From Chromatiaceae bacterium (GTDB lineage Bacteria > Pseudomonadota > Gammaproteobacteria > Chromatiales > Chromatiaceae), in contig JACKML010000016.1 in assembly GCA_024235415.1 (NCBI GenBank), positions 1-17,791 of the forward strand: a stretch of DNA of 17,791 bases, in the 5' to 3' direction. Both the position numbers and the translations under genes were made by a program. How positions within the stretch are numbered: the stretch's first letter is position 1; each line of letters starts with the position of its first letter. The notes below the pieces were generated by a model. The model did not search any database. It saw nothing but the letters and a program-made list of their open reading frames with translations, and was not told the origin of the DNA. Positions 1 through 5,125 of this stretch are shown here, one piece after another.

Positions 1-249
1 GTGCTCGGCATGACAAGTGTCGCAGCGCACCCGCAGGAAGCCGTGCTCGAGACACCCGCATTTGAGGTAGGCCTCGAACTCCTGCTCCACATACCCCGGC
101 AGGGCCGTGCCCTGCGCCGCCAGGTGCTCCTTGAACTCTGGGTAATACTCGTCAACAATTTGATAAAGGAGGGTGCGCTCCGGACGGTGGTGCACATACG
201 GCGCGCCAACACCCAGCTTGGCTTCCCTGCCAGCCGGCAACGGCAACAT
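1..249 (-). CDS. IS91-family transposase, N-terminal part (cut by window edge)
   Basis: The reverse strand reads open from an ATG at 249 to base 1, giving 83 residues with no stop. It has the N-terminal pattern of IS91-type transposases: LLYQIVDEYYPEFKEHL (27-43), VEQEFEAYLKCG (54-65) and a zinc-binding stretch ending LEHGFLRVRCDTCHAEH, with C64, C66, C76, C79 and nearby His residues as candidate ligands. This is the zinc-binding head that precedes the Y2-type HUH catalytic domain in the family; the catalytic part lies outside the window. The start is supported by AAGGA eight bases upstream. The gene points away from the ICE block and is probably an insertion at its edge. The family call comes from pattern recall, not a database search. 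Confidence 0.8.
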   Translation of the reverse strand, partial: MLPLPAGREAKLGVGAPYVHHRPERTLLYQIVDEYYPEFKEHLAAQGTALPGYVEQEFEAYLKCGCLEHGFLRVRCDTCHAEH

Positions 250-541
250 GATCGCATCCTTGCGAGCTCGTGCTGATTCTAAGGCTAGCAGGTTTAGCCG
301 TTGCCTTTACCGGCCACATTTCGAGAGTGCAGGCGCTGCGTGCCAAAATCGTCAGCGGCTGTCAGCAATCTTTACAGACCACACATGGCCGGCTCTGGCC
401 GAATACGCAAAGGCGGACTCGTCCGTCTATTGTCATCGCATTGCAAAGCATTGACCGGCAGCAACATGCCGAGAACAGGCGCGCAGACACTGCCAAATCC
501 CTGCATCCCCGAGAAGCAGCAGACGATGGCTGCCGAAGACC
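250..541. other. Gap with no recognised gene
   Basis: This stretch lies between the transposase start and the ICE-block promoter. Open frames here are short, overlap each other in several frames, and have neither a ribosome binding site nor a recognisable protein pattern. It should hold the transposase promoter (reverse strand) and possibly one end of the IS91-like element, but I could not delimit an oriIS or terIS sequence. Confidence 0.5.
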
Positions 542-569
542 TTGACACTCAGCACATTCCGCATAACAT
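542..569 (+). promoter_or_regulatory. Sigma-70 type promoter of the ICE gene block
   Basis: A perfect -35 hexamer TTGACA (542-547) is followed after 16 bp by a -10 hexamer TAACAT (564-569). Transcription would start near 576, about 30 nt before the first structured leader (608) and about 270 nt before the DUF3577 gene. This is the best promoter seen in the ICE block, and it implies a very long 5' untranslated region. Confidence 0.65.
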
Positions 570-607
570 TGCCACATCATCTTCATTTTCGCGCGGCCAC
601 TTCCAGT

Positions 608-669
608 GGCTCTCGAAAAGCCTCTGCAGATCGCGAAAAGAGGCGGGGCATAGACCTTCGATCTATCCA
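608..669 (+). promoter_or_regulatory. Structured RNA leader, copy D, upstream of the DUF3577 gene
   Basis: Copy D of a leader fold found four times in this window. Hairpin II pairs GCCTCT (620-625) with AGAGGC (639-644) around the 13-nt loop GCAGATCGCGAAA, which aligns with the loops of the other copies. A following hairpin pairs ATAGA (650-654) with TCTAT (662-666), and the copy ends with the conserved TCCA (666-669). An upstream stem GGCT/AGCC (608-611 with 619-622, 7-nt loop) shares bases 620-622 with hairpin II, so the two cannot form together. It may be the Rfam radC RNA motif; that match is not tested. Confidence 0.6.
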
Positions 670-776
670 TCAACCCCAACGGGAATCCTTTCCCGACCCA
701 GCGGTCTCCCTGCCCCAACCAGGCGGAACCGCATCAATTCAGTAAAGCCGCATCGCGGCTGTCATTCACCCCCACA

Positions 777-821
777 GGGAAACACCATCCCTGACGGGTC
801 GCATTGTGCGCGGTGTTTCCC
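777..821 (+). promoter_or_regulatory. Long leader hairpin just before the DUF3577 gene
   Basis: GGGAAACACC (777-786) pairs perfectly with GGTGTTTCCC (812-821). The enclosed segment starts with a small CCC-TGAC-GGG hairpin (789-798). The same nested design, a variable outer stem around a CCC-loop-GGG core, occurs at 1335-1379, 4532-4571 and, less clearly, 3014-3051 and 5068-5104. No T-run follows, so it is not an ordinary intrinsic terminator. It ends 12 nt before the ribosome binding site of the next gene. Confidence 0.55.
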
Positions 822-844
822 CTCGTTCACTCAAGGAGAACACC

Positions 845-1288
845 ATGACTCAAACCGAAACCAAGTACTTCGACCTCCACATCCAGGGTATCGGCTACCT
901 CAACCGCGTCCGCGAAGTGAAGCCGACCCGCGCCGAGCCCTTTTGGGCGACCGATATCGCTGCGATCTTCGGCTCGGCCGACAACGTCCAGCGAACCCGC
1001 TTCGACTGCCGCGTCGTAGGCGCCGAGGCACAACGTGTGATCGCACACGCCAAGAAGCATGTCGACGGCGAGCGCAAGGTGCTCGTCGCCTTCAATCTGG
1101 GTGACCTCTACCCGGAGCCCTTCACCTACGAGAAAGGCGCCAAGGCCGGCACCACCGGTGTTTCACTCAAGGCGCGCTTGCTGCGCATCGATTGGGTGAG
1201 GGTCGATGGACGCGTCGTCTACACGGCGCCGTCGTCGCCAAGCGCAGGCGGTACCGACGCCGCGGAACACGAATCCGCAGCGGCCTGA
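845..1288 (+). CDS. DUF3577 protein (STY4534-family ICE replication protein)
   Basis: A 147-residue protein of the DUF3577 family, which is annotated in PFGI-1/SPI-7-like ICEs as the STY4534-family ICE replication protein. Its molecular activity is not established. The recognisable parts are the N-terminal YFDLHIQGIGYLNRVREV (8-25), the central DIAAIFGSADNVQRTRFDCRVVG (36-58) and the C-terminal GVSLKARLLRIDWVRVDGR. The C-terminus (about 127-147) is Ser/Gly/Ala-rich and probably disordered. The ATG at 845 is chosen because AAGGAG sits 8 nt upstream; the frame stays open to an in-frame GTG at 806, but that lies inside the leader hairpin. It is the first gene after the promoter at 542. Confidence 0.85.
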   Translation: MTQTETKYFDLHIQGIGYLNRVREVKPTRAEPFWATDIAAIFGSADNVQRTRFDCRVVGAEAQRVIAHAKKHVDGERKVLVAFNLGDLYPEPFTYEKGAKAGTTGVSLKARLLRIDWVRVDGRVVYTAPSSPSAGGTDAAEHESAAA

Positions 1289-1334
1289 GCCGCATCACCG
1301 CGGAGCGCCTCGGCGCTTCGCCTGTTCTCAACCC

Positions 1335-1379
1335 TGCCGGGGCCACGCATCCCGTCAGGGCGCTGCGTGGTCCCCGGCA
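1335..1379 (+). promoter_or_regulatory. Long leader hairpin before the DUF3275 gene
   Basis: TGCCGGGG and CCACGCA (1335-1349) pair with TGCGTGG and CCCCGGCA (1364-1379), giving 15 base pairs with a single bulged T at 1371. The loop carries the CCC-GTCA-GGG core (1351-1360) seen in the other leaders. TTTT at 1380-1383 makes it terminator-like, but the next gene's GGAG lies only a few bases on, so attenuation or RNA protection fits as well as termination. Confidence 0.6.
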
Positions 1380-1395
1380 TTTTCGGAGTTCACGC

Positions 1396-1875
1396 ATGAT
1401 CAACCTCACAGGGACCATCACGGTCAAGACCATCAACGGGCGCAACGGCGATTTCAATGTCGGGCGCCTGACCACCGAGATCGGTGAGTTCAACGTCAAA
1501 GAGGGCATCGAGGAGTATGCACCCGGGCAGTATGCCGGCCAGTTCTCGATCAGCCGGATCTATCCCGCCGCCTATGCGGTCGGCGGGCGCTACAACGTGG
1601 AGGTACGTGCCACCATTACCTCCATCGCGTTGACGGATATGGATACCCGGCCAGAATCCGAGGAGCCGCCGGCGAGCGAGCCGGAACCCGACGATGCCCA
1701 GGCCGAGGTGCCCAGCGAAGACGCCGCGCTGTTTGGCGACAACTGGCCGCTGGGTGATATCGTCCGTCTCGACCCAACGGTCGATCGCCCGGTGCTGCGT
1801 CGCCAGGCGGCACGCCTGAAGGCCTTGGGCTATCACTTTCAGCCGCTGGGGCGGCTTTGGAAACTCGATGCATAA
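1396..1875 (+). CDS. DUF3275 family ICE protein
   Basis: A 159-residue protein. The N-terminal half (MINLTGTITVKTINGRNGDF onward, to about residue 75) matches the DUF3275 family, found almost only in ICE and genomic-island backbones. The middle (about 80-110) is very acidic and Pro/Glu-rich, a flexible linker. The last 45 residues (DNWPLGDIVRLDPTVDRPVL and following) form a separate basic segment ending QPLGRLWKLDA. The function is unknown; the neighbouring DUF3577 gene suggests a role in element maintenance. The start at 1396 has GGAG ten bases upstream; in-frame upstream codons run through the leader hairpin and look non-coding. Confidence 0.8.
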   Translation: MINLTGTITVKTINGRNGDFNVGRLTTEIGEFNVKEGIEEYAPGQYAGQFSISRIYPAAYAVGGRYNVEVRATITSIALTDMDTRPESEEPPASEPEPDDAQAEVPSEDAALFGDNWPLGDIVRLDPTVDRPVLRRQAARLKALGYHFQPLGRLWKLDA

Positions 1876-1885
1876 GGAGATGCAC

Positions 1886-2158
1886 GTGCACGCAGAGAAA
1901 CAGTCTTTCACGTCAGCAGTTTTGCGCAACGGCCAATGGCAGTTGACCACCGACCCGCTTCAGTGCGCCGAAGTCTTCGGCCAGCTGCAAGGCGTCGTTT
2001 CCGCCAAGAGCCTCATTGCCGATGCACCGTCGGTCGAGGCCGCCTTGGCGATACTCGACGGGCTCGAGCGGCGGTATGCCGCACAGGCTGACGGGCGGCT
2101 CGATGAACTCGAGCCACCGCCATCCAGCGGCCACCTGCTGCTGCGCCTGACCTACTGA
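1886..2158 (+). CDS. Small hypothetical ICE protein, probable GTG start
   Basis: A protein of 90 residues from the GTG at 1886. I do not recognise its family. It is soluble-looking, with a likely helical middle (VEAALAILDGLERRYAAQ) and no signal peptide. Start choice: ATGs occur in frame at 1868 and 1880, but the only good ribosome binding site, AAGGAG (1874-1879), lies directly against the 1880 ATG and 6 nt before the GTG, so GTG is the best-spaced start. It then follows the DUF3275 stop (1875) by 10 bp. The ATG at 1868 would give a 96-residue protein overlapping the previous gene by 8 bp. Probably co-translated with DUF3275. Confidence 0.65.
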   Translation: MHAEKQSFTSAVLRNGQWQLTTDPLQCAEVFGQLQGVVSAKSLIADAPSVEAALAILDGLERRYAAQADGRLDELEPPPSSGHLLLRLTY

Positions 2159-2164
2159 GACCAC

Positions 2165-2262
2165 CCGTCCCTGCAAACCCTTGCAGGGACGGTGCTTCCT
2201 CAACCCACCGACTCCGCCAGCGGAGCGTTCAACCCTGCGCCCTCTTCCGGGTGCAGCGTTGA
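2165..2262 (+). promoter_or_regulatory. Pair of strong leader hairpins before the membrane protein gene
   Basis: First, CCGTCCCTGCAA (2165-2176) pairs perfectly with TTGCAGGGACGG (2181-2192) around a 4-nt loop. Second, TCAAC and CTGC (2229-2238) pair with GCAG and GTTGA (2253-2262), with an inner CCC/GGG stem (2240-2242 with 2249-2251) and one C-C mismatch. No T-run follows either. Unlike the repeated leader these have no second copy in the window, but they continue the pattern of structured 5' regions in this block. Confidence 0.5.
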
Positions 2263-2291
2263 GCGTCAGCGTATTTCTTTGGAATTTGGAC

Positions 2292-2909
2292 ATGACGATG
2301 ACAACCGGAACAAACAGAACCGTTCGCGCGCTGCAGACCTTTGGCGAGCCGGCTGAGGCGCCCGCACCTGTGCCTTCGCCGAAGACCACTGCCCCCATGC
2401 CAAAGCCCGCGCCGACGAAGAAGAAGGCAGCGCCACGCCCGCGCAGCCGGGCCAGAGACAAGGTGCCCCGCCTGACGGCGACCGAGCAACGACTCGGCCG
2501 GCACCTGGTCGTTGCACTCGGCGCCGTAGTCACCATCATGCTCGGCGTTTCGCTGGAGCACCTGGCGTCCGGCATCCGCGAGATCACCCACAGCACCGCC
2601 TGGTCGGCCTGGGCCCTGGCGATTGCGATCGACGTCGGCATGGTCGCCAGCGAGGTCGCGCTGATCGTGCTGGCGACCTTTCCGAACATCCGCGTCGCCG
2701 GTTACGCGCACCGCTATGTCGTCTCGACCATCGCGATCTCGATCGCGCTGAACGTCTGGGCCTTCTGGCCCCCGCAAGGCGATCCCGCCGTGACCGGCAT
2801 GGTGCTGGCGGTCATCCTCGGCGCCGGGATCCCGCTGGGGGTCTATCACCTGACGCGGGTGGCCGGGCGCATCTGGCTGGCCGCGTCCAACCGGATCGCG
2901 CCGGCATGA
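2292..2909 (+). CDS. Hypothetical four-helix membrane protein of the ICE block
   Basis: A 205-residue protein. Residues 1-65 are Pro/Ala/Lys/Arg-rich with a KKK run, a disordered basic cytoplasmic tail. The rest contains about four hydrophobic segments: HLVVALGAVVTIMLGVSL, AWALAIAIDVGMVASEVALI, VVSTIAISIALNVWAFW and MVLAVILGAGIPLGVY. A helix beginning WALAIAIDVG and a later SIALNV faintly recall SpdB/DUF2637 plasmid-spread membrane proteins, but this is a resemblance of layout, not an identification. The ATG at 2292 follows weak GGA-type sequences; an ATG at 2298 is also possible. The ORF stays open upstream, through the hairpins. A conjugation or entry-exclusion role is only a guess from context. 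Confidence 0.65.
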   Translation: MTMTTGTNRTVRALQTFGEPAEAPAPVPSPKTTAPMPKPAPTKKKAAPRPRSRARDKVPRLTATEQRLGRHLVVALGAVVTIMLGVSLEHLASGIREITHSTAWSAWALAIAIDVGMVASEVALIVLATFPNIRVAGYAHRYVVSTIAISIALNVWAFWPPQGDPAVTGMVLAVILGAGIPLGVYHLTRVAGRIWLAASNRIAPA

Positions 2910-2923
2910 GTTTCATACCCGTG

Positions 2924-2987
2924 TCGCTCGGTTAAAGCGATAAGCCTGTCCGGATTCGGAAGACAGGCGGCCACCCGGCTGAATCCA
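2924..2987 (+). promoter_or_regulatory. Structured RNA leader, copy A, upstream of the DUF932 gene
   Basis: Three successive hairpins. I: TCGCT (2924-2928) with AGCGA (2936-2940), loop CGGTTAA. II: GCCTGT (2944-2949) with ACAGGC (2963-2968), 13-nt loop CCGGATTCGGAAG. III: GGCC (2969-2972) with GGCT (2977-2980), loop ACCC. It ends GAATCCA (2981-2987). Order, loop sizes and loop sequences match copy B at 4993-5057 while the stems differ in a compensated way. It starts 14 bp after the membrane protein stop codon, so it is probably read on the same transcript. Confidence 0.7.
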
Positions 2988-3013
2988 ACCATCCACCTTT
3001 GTCTTTCACCTCA

Positions 3014-3051
3014 CCGGGGAACGTCACCCCGGCAGGGCGGGCGTGATCCGG
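3014..3051 (+). promoter_or_regulatory. Imperfect leader hairpin before the DUF932 gene
   Basis: CCGG (3014-3017) can pair with CCGG (3048-3051), and TCAC (3024-3027) with GTGA (3043-3046), enclosing the CCC-GGCA-GGG core (3028-3037). The outer stem is weaker than in the other copies. The position, between the three-hairpin leader and the start codon, matches copies B and C. Confidence 0.4.
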
Positions 3052-3067
3052 CATTCTGGAGAACGTG

Positions 3068-3865
3068 ATGCTCAACAATGCACTTTCCCACGCGCAGATT
3101 CAGCGCGTTGCCCCTTCTGTGTTCGCGACCGAGCCGCATGGCCGGGTCACGGACCGATACGGGTTTGTCCCCACCATCGACCTGGTCGAGGCGATCGAGC
3201 AGGAAGGCTGGTTTCCGGTCACGGTCCGGCAGTCGCGGGTCCGCGACGAGACCCGCCACGGCTTCCAGCGCCACATGCTGCGTTTCCGCCAGGAACAGCC
3301 GACCCAGGTCGGCGACTCGGTGACCGAGCTGGTGCTGCTCAACTCACACGACGGCAGCTCGTCGTTCCAGCTCGACCTGGGGCTGTTCCGCCTGGTCTGC
3401 AGCAATGGCATGGTGACCCCGATCGGCAAGGCCGGCGGCATGCGCTTTCGCCACGGCCGCGAGGTCGTCAACTCGGTGATCGAGGGCGTCTACGACCTGG
3501 TCGACGAGACCCCGCAGCTCGCCGAGCGGGTCGACCGATTCAGCGGCCTGACCCTCGACGCCGGCGAACAGGACCTCTACGCACGCACCGCGCTGGCGCT
3601 GCGCTATGGCGACGACTGGCAGCAACGGTCGCCCGTCCAACCGCAGGCACTGCTCGGCGCACGGCGTACCGCCGATGCCGGCGACAGCCTGTGGCTGACC
3701 ATGAACCGCGTGCAGGAGAACCTGGTGCGTGGTGGCCTGCGCGGCCGCTCGACTGGCGGTCGCCGGGTGCGCACCCGGGCCATCCATTCCGCCCACGAGG
3801 ACGTCCGACTCAACCGGGCGCTGTGGCGCCTGACCGAGGAGTTTGCCGCCCTCAAGGCCGGCTGA
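3068..3865 (+). CDS. DUF932 family protein (YfjQ/YubP-like)
   Basis: A 265-residue protein of the DUF932 family, common on plasmids, phages and ICEs. The family's activity is unknown. Typical features are PTIDLVEAIEQEGWFPV near the N-terminus, ETRHGFQRHMLRFR, and a central block with LVLLNSHDGSSSFQLDLGLFRLVCSNGM, the family's most conserved part. Residues 225-240 are Arg/Gly-rich, which could contact nucleic acid. The ATG at 3068 is preferred over the GTG at 3065 because GGAG (3057-3060) is 7 nt upstream of it. It sits behind leader copy A and is followed by another structured leader, so it may be regulated separately from its neighbours. Confidence 0.85.
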   Translation: MLNNALSHAQIQRVAPSVFATEPHGRVTDRYGFVPTIDLVEAIEQEGWFPVTVRQSRVRDETRHGFQRHMLRFRQEQPTQVGDSVTELVLLNSHDGSSSFQLDLGLFRLVCSNGMVTPIGKAGGMRFRHGREVVNSVIEGVYDLVDETPQLAERVDRFSGLTLDAGEQDLYARTALALRYGDDWQQRSPVQPQALLGARRTADAGDSLWLTMNRVQENLVRGGLRGRSTGGRRVRTRAIHSAHEDVRLNRALWRLTEEFAALKAG

Positions 3866-3871
3866 TCCCCT

Positions 3872-3939
3872 GCCCCGCTCACGCGGGGCTCGCTCTCGAC
3901 ACCCACCGCTGAACCGGGCATGCGCGCCCGGCAAAGCGG
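3872..3939 (+). promoter_or_regulatory. Structured leader before the DUF4313-like gene
   Basis: GCCCCGC (3872-3878) pairs with GCGGGGC (3883-3889). A second two-part hairpin follows: CCGCT (3906-3910) with AGCGG (3935-3939), a symmetric GAA/CAA internal loop, then CCGGGC (3914-3919) with GCCCGG (3926-3931). No T-run follows either, so they are not clear terminators. This leader lacks the repeated three-hairpin fold. Confidence 0.5.
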
Positions 3940-3971
3940 CGTTTACCCCAGAGACATGCAAGGAGCGAAAC

Positions 3972-4283
3972 ATGATGACCGACAACACAGTGACTTTTCT
4001 CAACACCCGCTGCCGGCTGCAGTTCAGCCGCTACGCCAACGGCCGGCTGGCGATCCAGCTTCACGACGACAGGGGCGAGCCCTTCGCCACGGCGACCATC
4101 AACGTGCCGACGATGCCGCTGGCCGAAGACCAGGTCCTGATCAAGGACTACGGCGAAAACGAAGGCCTGCTCACGGCGCTCGAGGAGGCCGGCGTCGTGC
4201 GCACCACCGGCGTGCGCTGCCGCCTCGGCTATGTACAGGCCGATGTCTGTCATCTGCTGATTCCGGCCCCGGCCCTTCATTGA
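3972..4283 (+). CDS. DUF4313-like small ICE protein
   Basis: A 103-residue protein. The stretch YANGRLAIQLHDDRGEPFAT followed by INVP...VLIKDYGENEGLLTALEEAGVV resembles DUF4313 proteins, small mobile-element proteins of unknown function. The core is beta-rich with no membrane segment; Cys12, Cys82 and Cys93 have no obvious metal-site spacing. AAGGAG lies 6 nt before the ATG at 3972; an ATG at 3975 could also serve. It is the last gene before the intrinsic terminator at 4313-4336, so the first ICE transcription unit probably ends with it. The family assignment is from recall of the sequence pattern. Confidence 0.7.
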   Translation: MMTDNTVTFLNTRCRLQFSRYANGRLAIQLHDDRGEPFATATINVPTMPLAEDQVLIKDYGENEGLLTALEEAGVVRTTGVRCRLGYVQADVCHLLIPAPALH

Positions 4284-4312
4284 GACACACCAGGACAGAT
4301 GCCATGTCCTTT

Positions 4313-4336
4313 GCCACCTTTCGGGTGGCCTTTTTT
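4313..4336 (+). terminator. Rho-independent terminator after the DUF4313-like gene
   Basis: GCCACC (4313-4318) pairs with GGTGGC (4324-4329) around a TTTCG loop, followed by six T residues (4331-4336). A small upstream stem GGACA/TGTCC (4293-4297 with 4305-4309) precedes it. It is 29 bp after the stop codon. Genes beyond it need their own promoter or antitermination. Confidence 0.85.
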
Positions 4337-4447
4337 GAGCGCCCTGCCGGGGTGTTGAAAAAAGTGGTGACGCAGTCCGACCTTGCCGACACATACGCTA
4401 GACTCGGCTTACCAGTTTGTTGCCTGGCCTTCGTGGTCAGTGACAAA

Positions 4448-4491
4448 GCGCTTGCGGATCGGGAAGAAGCGCGGCCTTCGGGCTTGATCCA
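4448..4491 (+). promoter_or_regulatory. Structured RNA leader, copy C, upstream of the gene at 4666
   Basis: Hairpin II pairs GCGCTT (4448-4453) with AAGCGC (4467-4472) around GCGGATCGGGAAG, the conserved 13-nt loop. Hairpin III pairs GGCC (4473-4476) with GGCT (4481-4484) around a UUCG-type tetraloop, and TGATCCA (4485-4491) follows. Hairpin I of copies A and B is not evident here. It lies about 110 bp after a terminator, so a promoter is expected between 4340 and 4447. I saw only a weak -10-like TAGACT (4399-4404) without a good -35. Confidence 0.7.
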
Positions 4492-4531
4492 TTCTTCACC
4501 CAGCCGGGCATACCCGGTTTCTTTCACATCC

Positions 4532-4571
4532 CCTGGGGACACCTGTCCCGCTGGGGCATGGTGTTCCCAGG
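4532..4571 (+). promoter_or_regulatory. Long leader hairpin, second element, before the gene at 4666
   Basis: CCTGGGGACACC (4532-4543) pairs with GGTGTTCCCAGG (4560-4571), 12 pairs with one G-T wobble, enclosing the core TGTCCCGCTGGGGCAT (4544-4559) with a CCC/GGG hairpin. Small flanking hairpins sit at 4504-4517 (CCGGG/CCCGG) and near 4577-4589. It is the clearest copy of the nested hairpin also seen at 777-821. Confidence 0.6.
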
Positions 4572-4665
4572 TTCGATCCCGCTGCGGGAGTCCTCCGCAA
4601 CGTCTCCACCCTAGCCGGGGTCGTTTCGGAGGGCTCCCGTGGTGGGGCCTATTCGGAGGAACACC

Positions 4666-4908
4666 ATGAAATCACTCACCCAGATCGCTGATCAGATCGC
4701 CGTCTGCCCCGTTCCCGGTGGCGGGTACCGGTTCAACGGCCTGTCGTCGCTCAGTGAAGCCGCCAACCGCATCGAGCCGTTGCTGGCGGACCTGGCACCC
4801 CTTTACCACACGGCCTGCATGCGGGCACTCGAATGCCGGCTGGGGATCGATCCCCGGCCCGCGCCATCGTCGGAGGCAGCCTTGCGTCAAAAACGCGAGG
4901 TCGCATGA
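4666..4908 (+). CDS. Small hypothetical ICE protein
   Basis: An 80-residue protein whose family I do not recognise. It reads MKSLTQIADQIAVCPVPGGG, then a helical segment (SSLSEAANRIEPLLADLAPLYHTACMRALECRL) and a basic, probably disordered tail. There is no signal peptide or membrane helix. The ATG at 4666 has a strong GGAGGA (4655-4660) five bases upstream. The frame stays open to an upstream GTG at 4639, which lacks such a site. It sits behind leader copy C and before the radC leader, so it probably shares its regulation with radC. Confidence 0.65.
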   Translation: MKSLTQIADQIAVCPVPGGGYRFNGLSSLSEAANRIEPLLADLAPLYHTACMRALECRLGIDPRPAPSSEAALRQKREVA

Positions 4909-4919
4909 CCCGCCGTTCC

Positions 4920-4980
4920 GAGGTACCGCCCAGCGGTGCCTCGCTTTGCCCAGCACCTTCACCGAGGGTGCTGCGCAAAG
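4920..4980 (+). promoter_or_regulatory. Two hairpins at the start of the radC leader
   Basis: GAGGTACCGC (4920-4929) pairs with GCGGTGCCTC (4933-4942), with one T-G wobble. Then CTTTGC and CAGCACC (4944-4957) pair with GGTGCTG and GCAAAG (4967-4980), 13 pairs with one C-C mismatch. No T-run follows. Together with the elements at 4993-5104 they make the whole gap before radC highly structured. Confidence 0.5.
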
Positions 4981-4992
4981 GTTCTCTGCCGC

Positions 4993-5057
4993 GTCGCTCG
5001 GCCAAAGCGACAAATCTGTTCGGATCCGGAAGACAGGTGGCCGAAAGGCCGGATCCA
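4993..5057 (+). promoter_or_regulatory. Structured RNA leader, copy B, upstream of radC
   Basis: Hairpin I: GTCGCT (4993-4998) with AGCGAC (5006-5011), loop CGGCCAA. Hairpin II: ATCTGT (5014-5019) with ACAGGT (5033-5038), 13-nt loop TCGGATCCGGAAG. Hairpin III: GGCC (5039-5042) with GGCC (5047-5050) around a GAAA tetraloop. It ends GGATCCA (5051-5057). A radC RNA motif (Rfam) is known upstream of radC and related mobile-element genes in proteobacteria; the position fits, but the covariance model was not run. Confidence 0.75.
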
Positions 5058-5067
5058 TAACATCAAC

Positions 5068-5104
5068 CCCACCGGGACCCGATCCCGGTGGGAGGCCTCC
5101 CGGT
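5068..5104 (+). promoter_or_regulatory. Leader hairpin with two alternative pairings before radC
   Basis: CCCACCGGGA (5068-5077) pairs perfectly with TCCCGGTGGG (5083-5092) around a 5-nt loop. The heptamer TCCCGGT is repeated at 5098-5104 and can pair with the same ACCGGGA (5071-5077) instead. The second copy ends only 9 nt before the CTGGAGG that forms the radC ribosome binding site. Confidence 0.5.
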
Positions 5105-5125
5105 ATTAGTTCCCTGGAGGTTTCC

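Noticed and set aside
301..1104. A 267-codon forward frame across the promoter, leader and the DUF3577 gene.
   Set aside because: It overlaps the well-supported DUF3577 gene in another frame, has no ribosome binding site and gives a low-complexity Arg/Pro/Ser-rich product typical of shadow frames in GC-rich DNA.
2165..2192. Perfect 12-bp hairpin as an intrinsic terminator after the gene at 1886.
   Set aside because: No T-run follows the stem, and the following gene appears to belong to the same unit; described as a leader hairpin instead.
3043..3912. A 289-codon forward frame overlapping the DUF932 gene.
   Set aside because: The product is Arg/Pro/Gly-rich out-of-frame translation of the DUF932 gene, which has the family pattern and the ribosome binding site.
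4566..4590. GGTTCGATCC near 4570 looks like the T-arm of a tRNA.
   Set aside because: The flanking bases do not form the 5-bp T stem, there is no acceptor or anticodon arm at the right distance, and the region is better explained by the leader hairpins.
608..5104. Repeated leader hairpins as a CRISPR array or REP-type intergenic repeat family.
   Set aside because: The copies are far apart, each sits in one orientation upstream of a gene, there are no regular spacers, and what is conserved is structure and loop sequence, not the stem sequence.
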